Both the position numbers and the translations under genes were made by a program. From Heterotrichella gracilis (lineage: Eukaryota; Sar; Xanthophyceae; Tribonematales; Xanthonemataceae), in NCBI GenBank assembly GCA_032358255.1, contig JAULBX010008995.1, positions 48,367 to 112,366 on the forward strand: a stretch of 64,000 nucleotides of DNA, given 5' to 3'. Under the pieces are notes generated by a model, which was given only the letters and a program-made list of their open reading frames with translations, had not been told where the DNA came from and ran no database searches. The stretch's first letter is position 1. Each line of letters opens with the position of its first letter. This document shows positions 25,820-34,819 of the stretch, piece by piece.

Positions 25820-26869
25820 ATGGAAAACTTAGCAGAAATTGCAAACATGGACATTATTAGAGATGTAGGAAGATTCTTTAATAAAGTTAATGAAAGAGCC
25901 CTTTTCAATATGGGAGTTCTTGATAGTTATGATAGTGGAGGAGACGAAGCACTTGGAGAAACTGTAGAATATTTCCATCCTCAAATTACGTTGGATGATC
26001 GTATGCGATATATCATGGAGAACATTGTAAATGCTCCAATGTCTATGGACAATATTATATGCAATACAATTATTTCCCACTTTTATGGAGCCAGAGGTAT
26101 TCACCAAGTATTAACAAGAGACCCAAATCCAAAAACAGCTCTAGTAGATTTTGAAAGATTATTAGTCGATCGAGATTATGAAGATAAAATCCGTAAGAAT
26201 TTAGAGGATGCTGTTTCTTTAGGTTTACCAATCTATGGATCTACCGAGTTACGTACCAGTCTTTTTGGAGCCGCAAATAATTATGTTGCGGAATTGAGAA
26301 ATCAACCAAGAGATGCTCATAAAGTTAACATTCTCTTATGGGTTGCCTCTTTTATACCTCGAGGAATCACTGGAAGGATGGCCCAGGTTAACTCTTTATC
26401 TGAGATGTTTAATATACTAACAGAAATTGAAGGTGTAGGGTCTTATTACGGATATCACTGTTCAACGTCAAATTCTGTAAATCCAAGAATCAATATAGAC
26501 CACGATGAAAGATATTGTGTTCCAGGTCCTGGCGCTAGATTTACTTTAGATTTAATATTTGGAGCAAATTGTACAGTTCCTCATGGTGATAGAGTTATTT
26601 GGTTCAGAGAAAACTATAAAGAACTTATTGGAGAAATTCCATTACATGAATCTACACACAATATTGTGGTTGATGGAAAAAAGATCTTTAGACACGAACA
26701 AGACGAGCTTAAAACTTATGGATGCGAGGTTGGACTTTGCCAATATGGTGTTTATTACAGACTAAGCAATAATCCACATTTAATTAGCCGAAGAAAAGTA
26801 GCAAGGGTTGATGAAAATCTAATGGAATATTTTTTTAATAATAATTTTGAACAAAACGCTCTTTTTTAA
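25820..26869 (+). CDS. Helix-hairpin-helix protein resembling thymidine-hypermodification enzymes
   Basis: The 349-residue, mainly helical protein has a helix-hairpin-helix-like IEGVGSYYGYH (near residue 210) followed by CVPGPGARFTLDLIFG, the order seen in the HhH-type hmdU-kinase helical/alpha-putrescinyl-thymine pyrophosphorylase families that build hypermodified thymines. It also has many Cys and His in the last third and ends EQNALF, a clamp-binding-like tail. If right, it acts on DNA at the replication fork. The family call is from pattern only and could be wrong. It sits between the FkbM methyltransferase and dUTPase. Confidence 0.45.
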   Translation: MENLAEIANMDIIRDVGRFFNKVNERALFNMGVLDSYDSGGDEALGETVEYFHPQITLDDRMRYIMENIVNAPMSMDNIICNTIISHFYGARGIHQVLTRDPNPKTALVDFERLLVDRDYEDKIRKNLEDAVSLGLPIYGSTELRTSLFGAANNYVAELRNQPRDAHKVNILLWVASFIPRGITGRMAQVNSLSEMFNILTEIEGVGSYYGYHCSTSNSVNPRINIDHDERYCVPGPGARFTLDLIFGANCTVPHGDRVIWFRENYKELIGEIPLHESTHNIVVDGKKIFRHEQDELKTYGCEVGLCQYGVYYRLSNNPHLISRRKVARVDENLMEYFFNNNFEQNALF

Positions 26870-26892
26870 TATAACAACTATAAAAAATAATT

Positions 26893-27360
26893 ATGGCAAA
26901 TATAGACAATGAATGTAAAGATTTAGATGTAAAAAACTTTTACGATGAATCTACAACACACTTAGCCGACATCATGCAAAACCAAAAGAAAATGCAAGAG
27001 CAAACTTATGGTTTTAATTTCGAAGAGATGTCAATTAGAGATATTATGAACTTTTGGCATGTTAATACACATGCTGTTGTTGATGAAATTCACGAAATGA
27101 CAGATGCACTTGGAGGTATTAAAGATGGAAGCGGAAATGCAGTATGGAAATACTGGAAAAAAGACTTTTCAAAGTTTGAAACAATGAAAATTTCTGATCT
27201 TTCAGAAGATGACAAGAAAGAACTTTATATGGAATGGGTAGATATTTTACACTTCTTTATAAACTATGCATCTTCAATCGGATTAGATGCAAAAACAGCA
27301 TACAATTATTACTTTGCGAAAGCAGAAGAAAATGTTAACCGTCAAAAAAGAGGATATTAA
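26893..27360 (+). CDS. Dimeric (all-alpha) dUTPase, MazG superfamily
   Basis: The 155-residue helical protein carries VVDEIHEMTDAL (metal-binding ExxE, near residue 65), WKYWKK, and a second acidic helix EWVDILHFFINYA with ExxD, followed by YYFAKAEENVNRQKRGY, the C-terminal signature of dimeric dUTPases. It would hydrolyse dUTP to dUMP, keeping uracil out of phage DNA and feeding thymidylate synthesis. The stop abuts the ATG of the DNA polymerase N-terminal piece, showing coupling. Confidence 0.75.
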   Translation: MANIDNECKDLDVKNFYDESTTHLADIMQNQKKMQEQTYGFNFEEMSIRDIMNFWHVNTHAVVDEIHEMTDALGGIKDGSGNAVWKYWKKDFSKFETMKISDLSEDDKKELYMEWVDILHFFINYASSIGLDAKTAYNYYFAKAEENVNRQKRGY

Positions 27361-28758
27361 ATGATACTAGACATCGAACAGCGTGAAAAAGATGTAATCA
27401 TTTCATACTATAATGACAAAGGAGAAGTAGCATTCAAACAATATCCAGTGGACAAATTCCAAAACTGGTATGTTTGTGATGATAAAGACAGAGCGGCTAG
27501 CCCAGAATATAAAAACTGGGATGGCCGTTCGGTCAAATTAGGGTATGGAAGACAATTCAATAAGTTTTCCATTCTTTATTTCTTAGATAGCCTTTCTGAG
27601 AAAGATAAAGCTGACTTAACAGCTTACAATATGCCGAAAACCTATTTCGTCGATATTGAAACTGAGATTGTTGATGGATTCCCAAAAGCTGAAGAGGCTA
27701 AAAGTAGAATCCTTTCATTCTCAATTATTACACCAGATCGTAAAGCAATTGTATTGGGTCTTGAAGATATGGAATCTGATAAAATCCAAAAGATTCAAGA
27801 TGATACTAATGAGTATTTTAAAGATTTTGATATGGACTGGGAATTTAAGTACCATAAGTTCAAATCTGAATATGATATGGTGAATACATTCTTAATGAAA
27901 TTCTTACCTAAATTTCCAATGATGACTGGATGGAACTTTATTAACTATGACTGGCAATATATTGTCAATCGTTGCAAAAGACTTCAAATCGATATTAAAG
28001 AAGTTGGAATGACAGGATCTGTAGATAATACTGATGGTCGACCATTACATATTGGAATTCTCGATTATATGCAATTGTACGATAAATACGATCGTTCAGT
28101 TAAGGTAAAAGAATCAAACTCTCTTGATTATGTTTCTAGTCAGGTACTTAATGTTAATAAGATTAAATTTACAGGATCTCTACAAGATTTGTACCGAGAT
28201 AATTTTGTTAAATATATCTACTATAACGTAGTCGATTCAGTACTAGTTTATTATATAGACCAGAAATTAAAATCGATGGAGGTACTTTTAACTCTTGCAA
28301 ACATCACAAACATGCCACTTTATAAGGCAAGTTCTCCAGTGGCAGTTACTGAGGCTATTATGGCCAGAAAACTCGCAGAACAGGGAATGAGAATTGGAAG
28401 TGAAGAAAAAGCAGATGGTCAAAAAGATGGCCAATATGCTGGAGCATTCGTAAAAGAACCAATTCTTGGATTTTATGAAGGAGTAAGTGCATTTGACTTT
28501 GCTTCACTATATCCTTCAATCATGCGTCAATTCAATATTTCACCCGACGCTTATATTGAAAAGATTTATAAAAGTGAAATTGATGAAAGACGAAAAGACA
28601 AGAACGTTATTGTATGTGATAATGGAGTAGTATATAAGACCGAAGATTCGATCCTTAGAAAGATATTAAGCGACTTATATGCTCAACGTAAAGATTATAA
28701 GAAAACTTCTTATGAATATTTTACAAAAGCAGACGAGTTAGCTAAAAGACTTAGATAA
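27361..28758 (+). CDS. 43A: DNA polymerase gp43, N-terminal piece (exonuclease and motif A)
   Basis: The 465-residue protein is the first half of a family B polymerase. It contains exonuclease motif I, YFVDIETE (Asp98/Glu100), a motif II-like NFINYDWQY, a motif III-like YNVVDSV, and polymerase motif A, FDFASLYPSI (Asp379). The frame then stops after a charged helix ending KRLR, before motif B. The rest of the enzyme is encoded at 35579-36775, 6.8 kb away. The two lengths add to 863 residues, against 898 for T4 gp43. No intein sequence is present at the break, so the pieces must assemble non-covalently. Confidence 0.85.
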   Translation: MILDIEQREKDVIISYYNDKGEVAFKQYPVDKFQNWYVCDDKDRAASPEYKNWDGRSVKLGYGRQFNKFSILYFLDSLSEKDKADLTAYNMPKTYFVDIETEIVDGFPKAEEAKSRILSFSIITPDRKAIVLGLEDMESDKIQKIQDDTNEYFKDFDMDWEFKYHKFKSEYDMVNTFLMKFLPKFPMMTGWNFINYDWQYIVNRCKRLQIDIKEVGMTGSVDNTDGRPLHIGILDYMQLYDKYDRSVKVKESNSLDYVSSQVLNVNKIKFTGSLQDLYRDNFVKYIYYNVVDSVLVYYIDQKLKSMEVLLTLANITNMPLYKASSPVAVTEAIMARKLAEQGMRIGSEEKADGQKDGQYAGAFVKEPILGFYEGVSAFDFASLYPSIMRQFNISPDAYIEKIYKSEIDERRKDKNVIVCDNGVVYKTEDSILRKILSDLYAQRKDYKKTSYEYFTKADELAKRLR

Positions 28759-28787
28759 ATAATTAACAAAAAAAGAAATTCCAAATC

Positions 28788-29765
28788 ATGAATAACATTT
28801 TTGAAAAGAGAGTAAACATTTTACCATACGAATACCCTTCATTACTAGCATACAAAGACGCAATCCGACATTCATATTGGATTCACACAGAATTTAACTT
28901 TACGACAGATATTGATGACTTTATGACTAAAGTATCTGATTCTGAGCGTGAAGTAATTAAAAGAGCAATGCTTGCAATTGCTCAAATTGAAGTTAACGTT
29001 AAAACTTTTTGGGCAGATCTTTACAAAAGAATGCCAATCACAGAAATTGGAGATGTCGGTATGACATTTGCAGAATCTGAAGTAAGACACAAAGATGCTT
29101 ACGCACAATTATTAAGAATCTTAGGATTAGAAGATGAATTCCAAAACGTAGTAGAAATTCCAGCAATTAAAGATAGAATTGCATACTTGACAAAGTATTT
29201 GGATGGTACAAGAAGTAAGGACAATAAAATGTATACGAAATCCGTATTATTATTTTCATTGTTTATTGAACACGTTAGTTTATTTAGTCAATTCTTTATT
29301 ATGATGTCCTTCAACAAGGAGAAAAACTTATTTAAAGGTATTTCAAATGTAGTTGAAGCAACTTCAAAAGAAGAGGAAATCCATGGAAACTTTGGATCTG
29401 AATTGATCAACATTATTAAGAGAGAAAATCCAGAATGGTTTGATGAGGAATTTGAACAACTTATAGATTCAGCTTGTAAAAAAGCGTATTTAGCAGAGGT
29501 TAAAATTCTTGATTGGATTTTTGAAAAAGGAGAACTTGATTTCCTATCAAAAGAAACTATCAAACAATTTATTCAAAACCGTTTCAATAATTCACTACAA
29601 AGAATTGGAATGAAACCAGTATTTGAAGTTGATTTTACTGAAGTAGAGAAAAGTTTATGGTTTGACGTTGAAATTCTTTCAACAAAAGAGGGTGATTTCT
29701 TCTATAAAAAATCAATCGACTACAACAAAAAGTCTAAGGCAATTACCGAAGACGATTTATTTTAA
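28788..29765 (+). CDS. nrdB: Ribonucleotide reductase small subunit NrdB
   Basis: The 325-residue, all-helical class I small subunit has di-iron ligands in ESEVRHKDAY (Glu-X-X-His, with the radical Tyr four residues after the His) and EEEIHGNF (Glu-X-X-His) in the second half. It makes the tyrosyl radical used by NrdA. It ends EDDLF; class I small subunits use a hydrophobic C-terminal peptide to dock on NrdA, so this tail need not be clamp-related. It is placed, with nrdA, inside the split polymerase gene interval. Confidence 0.9.
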   Translation: MNNIFEKRVNILPYEYPSLLAYKDAIRHSYWIHTEFNFTTDIDDFMTKVSDSEREVIKRAMLAIAQIEVNVKTFWADLYKRMPITEIGDVGMTFAESEVRHKDAYAQLLRILGLEDEFQNVVEIPAIKDRIAYLTKYLDGTRSKDNKMYTKSVLLFSLFIEHVSLFSQFFIMMSFNKEKNLFKGISNVVEATSKEEEIHGNFGSELINIIKRENPEWFDEEFEQLIDSACKKAYLAEVKILDWIFEKGELDFLSKETIKQFIQNRFNNSLQRIGMKPVFEVDFTEVEKSLWFDVEILSTKEGDFFYKKSIDYNKKSKAITEDDLF

Positions 29766-29787
29766 AATTAAAAACATAAAAAGCTAA

Positions 29788-31413
29788 ATGAGTTACGAGA
29801 AAAATTACTGGCTAAATGAAGACAGTAGAACATTTTTATCTAGAGGTTATATTAAAGAATCACCAGAACAGCGAATTAAAGATGTAGCAAACACTGCAGA
29901 AAAACAATTAAAAATTGAAGGATTTGCAAAGAAGTTTGAGGACTATATGACAAGAGGTTTTTATAGTTTATCTACTCCAGTTTGGATTAACTACGGAAAA
30001 GATAAAGGACTTCCAGTTAGTTGTTACGGATCAAATGTTGACGATACTTTAGATAGTATCTTAAACGGTTCTAGAGAAATTGGAATGATGAGTAAATATG
30101 GAGGAGGTACTTCAGTATTTTTAGGAAACATCAGAGCAAGAGGAACTAAAATCTCGACAGGAGGAACAGCAGACGGACCAGTTCATTATGCAAGAATGTA
30201 CGATACAACAGTTGATGTATGTAAACAATCAGAAGCAAGAAGAGGAGCATGTGCTGCATGGTTACCAATCGAACATAATGATATTTTAGAATTCTTAGAT
30301 ATTGGAACTGATGGTAATCCAATTCAAAACTTACAATATGGAGTTACTGTAACTGATGCTTGGTTAGACGAAATGAAAGCAGGAGATGCTGACAAACGTA
30401 AAATTTGGGCTAAAGTTATTCAAAGACGTAATGAGTTTGGTTTTCCTTACATCATGTTCAAAGACAACTCAAATAACAATTCCCCATATAAAGAATTAGG
30501 ACTTGATATTACAGCAAGTAACTTATGTTCAGAAATTCAGTTACCAACTGATTCATTTAATTCATTTGTTTGTTGTTTAGGTTCTATTAATTTATTACAT
30601 TGGGATGAAATTAAAGAAACTGATGCAATCGAAGTTTATACGATGTTCTTAAATGCAGTTATGGACGAATTTGTATTAAAGTCTTATAATATGCCTGGAA
30701 TGAAAAGAGCATGGAGATTTGCAAACGATCATAGAGCATTAGGACTTGGAGTTTTAGGTTATCACTCACTATTCCAATCTAAATTAATTACAGTTGATTC
30801 TCTTCAAGCAAAACAATTAAATCACGAAATATTTTCAACAATGAAAGAACGTAGTGAAGAGGCTTCGAAATGGTTACATGATGAAAAAGGTTACAGATCT
30901 ATCAGACCAGGATATGCTAACACTACATTAATTGCAATTGCTCCAACAAAAAGTAGTTCATTTATTTTAGGTCAAGTAAGTATGGGAATTGAGCCAATCA
31001 AATCTAATTATTTTATTAAAGATTTGGCAAAGTCAAAAACTATTTATAAGAATCCTTTCTTAATTAAAGAACTAGAAAAATACGGTTTAAATACACAAGA
31101 TGTTTGGGAAGGAATCTTAAAACGTGATGGAAGTGTACAACATTTAGACTTTCCAACAAAAGAAGTTTTTAAATCATTTGTTGAAATCAGTCCAAAGGAA
31201 ATTGTATTACAGGCAGCGCAAAGACAACATTTTATCGATCAATCACAATCGTTAAATTTAATGATTCACCCTTCAGTTTCAGCTAAAGATATTAATACAC
31301 TTTATCTTTATGCTCACGAAGAAGGAATCAAAACGTTATACTATCAATTTAGCCAAAGTTCAGCACAGTCATTTGCAAGAGATATTCTTGAATGTTCAAG
31401 TTGTGAAGGATAA
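29788..31413 (+). CDS. nrdA: Ribonucleotide reductase large subunit NrdA
   Basis: The 541-residue class I catalytic subunit has the pair SCYGS (near residue 77), SNLCSEIQL with the catalytic Asn-X-Cys-X-Glu, CCLGSIN, the radical-path TLYYQFSQSS and the redox pair CSSCEG at the very C-terminus. It reduces ribonucleotides to deoxyribonucleotides with NrdB. At 541 residues it is shorter than cellular NrdA and lacks the N-terminal ATP-cone domain, so it is likely insensitive to dATP inhibition, a known trait of some phage enzymes. A structured 3' region and terminator follow. Confidence 0.9.
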   Translation: MSYEKNYWLNEDSRTFLSRGYIKESPEQRIKDVANTAEKQLKIEGFAKKFEDYMTRGFYSLSTPVWINYGKDKGLPVSCYGSNVDDTLDSILNGSREIGMMSKYGGGTSVFLGNIRARGTKISTGGTADGPVHYARMYDTTVDVCKQSEARRGACAAWLPIEHNDILEFLDIGTDGNPIQNLQYGVTVTDAWLDEMKAGDADKRKIWAKVIQRRNEFGFPYIMFKDNSNNNSPYKELGLDITASNLCSEIQLPTDSFNSFVCCLGSINLLHWDEIKETDAIEVYTMFLNAVMDEFVLKSYNMPGMKRAWRFANDHRALGLGVLGYHSLFQSKLITVDSLQAKQLNHEIFSTMKERSEEASKWLHDEKGYRSIRPGYANTTLIAIAPTKSSSFILGQVSMGIEPIKSNYFIKDLAKSKTIYKNPFLIKELEKYGLNTQDVWEGILKRDGSVQHLDFPTKEVFKSFVEISPKEIVLQAAQRQHFIDQSQSLNLMIHPSVSAKDINTLYLYAHEEGIKTLYYQFSQSSAQSFARDILECSSCEG

Positions 31414-31471
31414 CAATACGGCAATCTGAAACACGATTGCATTTTAGGACCGGGACTAGTTCACGGAAAGT

Positions 31472-31503
31472 AAAGCAGGGAATTCGCTACTCCCTGCTTT
31501 TTA
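31472..31503 (+). terminator. Terminator after nrdA
   Basis: A 10-bp stem AAAGCAGGGA/TCCCTGCTTT with a 9-base loop and T-rich tail. A further small hairpin, GCAATC/GATTGC, lies upstream at about 31421-31440. Confidence 0.85.
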
Positions 31504-31517
31504 TGTTTAAAAAGATG

Positions 31518-31526
31518 GATATATAA
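31518..31526 (+). promoter_or_regulatory. GATATATAA late-promoter-like motif
   Basis: It ends 22 bases before the ATG of the capsid-targeted ATP-grasp enzyme, giving this gene late-type control although its neighbours are replication genes. Confidence 0.6.
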
Positions 31527-31547
31527 TAGAAATATAATACACTACAT

Positions 31548-32642
31548 ATGATTCCAATTAAACTTTTCGAAGAATTCGTATACGAAGAAAACCTTAAAAA
31601 CAAATACGCAAAAAAAGTAGCATGGATTATGATGTCAAATGACATTCATGCAACTTCAGGAGATGTTAATGGTCGCGAAAAGAAATACAATATTGCCGCT
31701 AAAGGTAACTTGTTCTTAAACTATGCAACTAAAGAAGATTTCGAAGATGATAAAGTTATTGTACCTGATAATGTGCCAATACTTTATTATGGAGGGTTTG
31801 GAGGACCAAATCATCCGGAAGCTGTTCAGTTTTTAAAGAATAAAGGAATCAAAAATGACAATCTTTATAATAAGAGAGAATTGCTTCAACTTTCAGGAGA
31901 CAAAGTAAAATTTGCTAAAGCAGCCTCAAAATTTGATTGGCTTCCAAATACCGTATTTACAAAAGAAGAGGCTATTAATGGAGATGTTGGTTTTCCAGTA
32001 ATTGCAAAAATCAAAGACGGACACAGTGGACTTGGAATTCAAAAGTTTGATAGTGCTAAAGAATTAGAAGATAGTAAAGATGAATTTGATTTATTCTGCC
32101 AATTTATAGATTTCGCAAGAGAATACAGAGTAATGTTTTGTAGAGACAAGATTTTTGTTATTAATGAAAGAGTACCAAGAATCGAAGATGATCGTTCAAT
32201 TAAAACAAAAAAGGCTGATGAAAAAATAAGTTTTACTTATGTTTATCAAGACCAAAATAAAGTAGATCCTAAATTTATCGAAAACGTTTTATCAATCTGT
32301 AAAGATGTTAAAACTTTCTTAGACCTAGATTTATGGGCATTAGATATTGTAGTTGACAAAAAAGGAAAAATGTGGATTATGGAAACTTCATCTGCAACCG
32401 GGCTTGGAAGCGTTAAAATGTGCGAGGTTTACAAAGCAATGTACGAAGATTTTTATGGAGAACCATTAGATAACGAATTCTTAGAGGACATTTATCTAAA
32501 ATATGTAGTTCCTGGACATCAGAATTATTACCCAAAATTTAAAAAAGAAATTGAATCTTCTCAATGGGCAATGGACTATACAACATTAATAGATCCAGAC
32601 GCAAAAGACGGATATAAATACTTTTTTAATATAAAGGATTAA
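31548..32642 (+). CDS. Capsid-targeted ATP-grasp ligase
   Basis: The 364-residue protein begins MIPIKLFEEFVYEENL, matching the packaged-protein peptide. The rest is an ATP-grasp domain: FPVIAKIKDGHSGLGIQKF binds ATP (near residue 150), FAREYRVMFCRDKIFVINE forms the central strands, and LWALDIVVDKKGKMWIMETSSATG gives the metal-binding end (near residue 265-290). ATP-grasp enzymes ligate a carboxylate to an amine or thiol. It ends 1 base before the amino-acid dehydrogenase-like gene, suggesting coupled action on an amino acid or peptide. A late-type motif precedes it. Confidence 0.7.
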   Translation: MIPIKLFEEFVYEENLKNKYAKKVAWIMMSNDIHATSGDVNGREKKYNIAAKGNLFLNYATKEDFEDDKVIVPDNVPILYYGGFGGPNHPEAVQFLKNKGIKNDNLYNKRELLQLSGDKVKFAKAASKFDWLPNTVFTKEEAINGDVGFPVIAKIKDGHSGLGIQKFDSAKELEDSKDEFDLFCQFIDFAREYRVMFCRDKIFVINERVPRIEDDRSIKTKKADEKISFTYVYQDQNKVDPKFIENVLSICKDVKTFLDLDLWALDIVVDKKGKMWIMETSSATGLGSVKMCEVYKAMYEDFYGEPLDNEFLEDIYLKYVVPGHQNYYPKFKKEIESSQWAMDYTTLIDPDAKDGYKYFFNIKD

Positions 32643-32643
32643 T

Positions 32644-33693
32644 ATGAAGACAGGAGTATTTAAAACATCGTATAAAGAAAACGAAAAAAGATTACCAATC
32701 TATCCTGATCATATTAAGAATATAGATCCATCCCTATTAAAAGAATTAATTTTTGAACATGGATATGGCGAAGATTATGGATATACTGATGCTGACTTAG
32801 AAAGTTGGGGTTGTACATTAGGGAGTAGAGAATCCCTTTACGATTGCGATATTATCATACTTCCAAAACCAATTGCAACTGATCTTGAAAAAATGAAAAT
32901 CGGCGGAGTATTATGTGGATGGACTCATGCTGTTCAACAACGAGATATTACCGATCTTGCCATTAAGAAAAAACTTACTCTTTTGGCATGGGAAGAGATG
33001 AACATCGAAAATAAACATGGAAAGCTACATATTTTCTATCGCAATAATGAGTTAGCTGGATACGCTGGAGTACTTCACTTTTTAGAATTAAAAGGAATGG
33101 ATGGACATTATGGTCCAAGAAAAAACGTAGTAATCTTAGGATATGGTTCAGTAAGTAGAGGAGCTATTTATGCATTACAAGGTCGAGGATTCAACAATAT
33201 TATAGTGTACACTCAAAGAGAATCTCACTTAGTTGCTGATAAAAATCCAGACGTTTACTATAAATCATTTAAAAATGGTGATCTTAATAAAGATCTAGCT
33301 GAAGCCGACATAATCTTTAACGGTATTCTACAAAATGTAAATGCACCCTTAAATTATATTGAAACACAAGAACAATTAGATTCTTTAAAGAACAATACTG
33401 CAATAATCGATATTAGTTGCGATAGTGGAATGGGATTCTTTTTTGCAGTTCCAACCTCTTTTGAATCTCCAATCATTAAATTAGATAGAGGTATTTCATA
33501 TTATTCTGTAGACCATACTCCAACTTATTTATGGAATGCAGCATCACGAGAAATTTCAAGTGCATTGCTTCCATATTTAGAGACAATAATGAAACCTAAA
33601 AACTGGAAAAGTGATCCCATCATTAATAGATCTATTGACATAGAAAATGGAGAAATTATTAATCAAAATATAAACAAATTTCAAAAAAGATAA
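32644..33693 (+). CDS. N5-(carboxyethyl)ornithine synthase/alanine dehydrogenase-like protein
   Basis: The 349-residue protein starts with SYKENEKRLPIYPDH, has GWTHAVQQRDITDLA near residue 92, LAWEEMN, a Rossmann loop VVILGYGSVSRGA (near residue 162), IIDISCDSG and VDHTPTYLW. This order fits the alanine dehydrogenase/PNT superfamily, closest in my recollection to N5-(carboxyethyl)ornithine synthase, which condenses pyruvate with ornithine using NADPH. Coupled to the ATP-grasp gene, the pair could make and activate an unusual amino acid. No targeting peptide is seen here. Confidence 0.6.
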   Translation: MKTGVFKTSYKENEKRLPIYPDHIKNIDPSLLKELIFEHGYGEDYGYTDADLESWGCTLGSRESLYDCDIIILPKPIATDLEKMKIGGVLCGWTHAVQQRDITDLAIKKKLTLLAWEEMNIENKHGKLHIFYRNNELAGYAGVLHFLELKGMDGHYGPRKNVVILGYGSVSRGAIYALQGRGFNNIIVYTQRESHLVADKNPDVYYKSFKNGDLNKDLAEADIIFNGILQNVNAPLNYIETQEQLDSLKNNTAIIDISCDSGMGFFFAVPTSFESPIIKLDRGISYYSVDHTPTYLWNAASREISSALLPYLETIMKPKNWKSDPIINRSIDIENGEIINQNINKFQKR

Positions 33694-33719
33694 AAATTTA
33701 ATATAAACCGGTTTACCGA

Positions 33720-33756
33720 TTCAAATATTATGTTTATATTTACATATCAAATTAAA
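33720..33756 (+). promoter_or_regulatory. TATATTTAC promoter-like repeat (class B)
   Basis: It is nearly identical over 37 bases to the block at 21750, with TATATTTAC at 33735-33743. It lies just before a GATATATAA motif. Confidence 0.5.
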
Positions 33757-33758
33757 AA

Positions 33759-33767
33759 GATATATAA
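33759..33767 (+). promoter_or_regulatory. GATATATAA late-promoter-like motif
   Basis: It ends 24 bases before the ATG at 33791; together with the adjacent class B block this forms a tandem promoter region. Confidence 0.55.
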
Positions 33768-33790
33768 CTATAATAAAAATAAATAAAATT

Positions 33791-34126
33791 ATGAAATACA
33801 CTCAGTTATTCGAAGAATTTATAAATGAAGCTTCTAGCCCAAAACCAGAAATTTTAGTAAAATTATTCAAAGAATTATCTAAAGCTAAAAACAAAAAATC
33901 AATTTCTTGGGGATTAGACAAAGATGAAGAATATCCACATACTGTTAATTTTGCAAATGGATTAGAATCAGAAGCAGATAGACACGAAGGAGAAATGGAA
34001 GAGTTTACATTCTACTTAAATGATGATGGCGAAACTATCCTTGGAATCTACGATTTAAGTGGATATGATGAGGAATTAGAAACAGTTAAAGACGCTATTT
34101 CATGGTGTAGAGCTAACGAAAAATAA
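33791..34126 (+). CDS. Small packaged-type protein with capsid-targeting peptide
   Basis: The 111-residue protein begins MKYTQLFEEFINEASS, with a predicted cut after FINE. The rest is acidic with a small alpha/beta domain and no recognised motif. It is followed 24 bases later by another member of the same class. Both are inserted between the dehydrogenase-like gene and the sliding clamp. Confidence 0.5.
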   Translation: MKYTQLFEEFINEASSPKPEILVKLFKELSKAKNKKSISWGLDKDEEYPHTVNFANGLESEADRHEGEMEEFTFYLNDDGETILGIYDLSGYDEELETVKDAISWCRANEK

Positions 34127-34149
34127 AATAACCAAAATAAAACTAAATT

Positions 34150-34704
34150 ATGAAACATATTAAATTATTTGAATCTTTTGTACACGAGAAAATGCTAAAA
34201 AAGGATTTAAAAAATTTAGCAGATGAAATAGCAGCACAAATCCCAGAACTTCCTGCCTTTAAAAAATTTAAGAAAGGCAAAAATGATGAAGAATCTATCC
34301 CATGGGTAAACGTAAATCGCCCTCTTCCAGAGGCGGCTAGATTATCTGGTATTGGACATTTTTATGACAATTACATGAGGTTAAATAGAAATCAAGAGTC
34401 TAATATCTCTTTCGTAAATGATCAAAATGTCGAGTTATTTCGTATAGTACATGTTGTTTCTCGTAGTTTTAACAGTATGGATAACAGAAGTAAAACTTCA
34501 ATGGTTTCAGATTTCCAAATTAAAATAGGAGAAAAATCAATTACTAGAGAAATACCGATGATGTTACCTAAATCCGAAACCGGATACGAAGGGACTGGTC
34601 TACTGTTTGTAGAAGAATTAAACACTGCGTTCAATTCACCTGGATTTGCAAAATTAATTAAACAATATGCAGATGCAGTTAACGAGTTTAACAGTCAAGT
34701 ATAA
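34150..34704 (+). CDS. Small packaged-type protein with capsid-targeting peptide
   Basis: The 184-residue protein begins MKHIKLFESFVHEKML, with a predicted cut after FVHE, followed by a basic segment and a mixed domain with a Ser/Arg-rich middle. No family is recognised. It is the last gene before a strong terminator and the clamp promoter. Confidence 0.5.
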   Translation: MKHIKLFESFVHEKMLKKDLKNLADEIAAQIPELPAFKKFKKGKNDEESIPWVNVNRPLPEAARLSGIGHFYDNYMRLNRNQESNISFVNDQNVELFRIVHVVSRSFNSMDNRSKTSMVSDFQIKIGEKSITREIPMMLPKSETGYEGTGLLFVEELNTAFNSPGFAKLIKQYADAVNEFNSQV

Positions 34705-34725
34705 GAATCAATAAATAACTTAACA

Positions 34726-34754
34726 AAAACCTGGATCTTCATCCAGGTTTTTTT
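34726..34754 (+). terminator. Terminator upstream of the clamp gene
   Basis: A 10-bp stem AAACCTGGAT/ATCCAGGTTT with a CTTC loop and a run of T. Confidence 0.85.
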
Positions 34755-34757
34755 ATG

Positions 34758-34786
34758 TGAAACAAAATGCTAATACCCTCTATAAT
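34758..34786 (+). promoter_or_regulatory. TGAAAC-N17-TATAAT promoter of the clamp gene
   Basis: TGAAAC at 34758 and TATAAT at 34781, 17 bases apart, directly after a terminator and about 34 bases before the clamp ATG. Confidence 0.7.
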
Positions 34787-34819
34787 ATCTAAATAAATCA
34801 AATTTATAAATATTAGAAC

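Noticed and set aside
28700-28790. Split intein at the polymerase break
   Set aside because: 43A ends in an ordinary charged helix and 43B starts with a normal Met; no intein start Cys or terminal His-Asn is seen.
28788-29765. NrdB C-terminal DDLF as a clamp-binding tail
   Set aside because: Class I small subunits normally use such a hydrophobic C-terminal peptide to dock with NrdA, so it is explained without the clamp.
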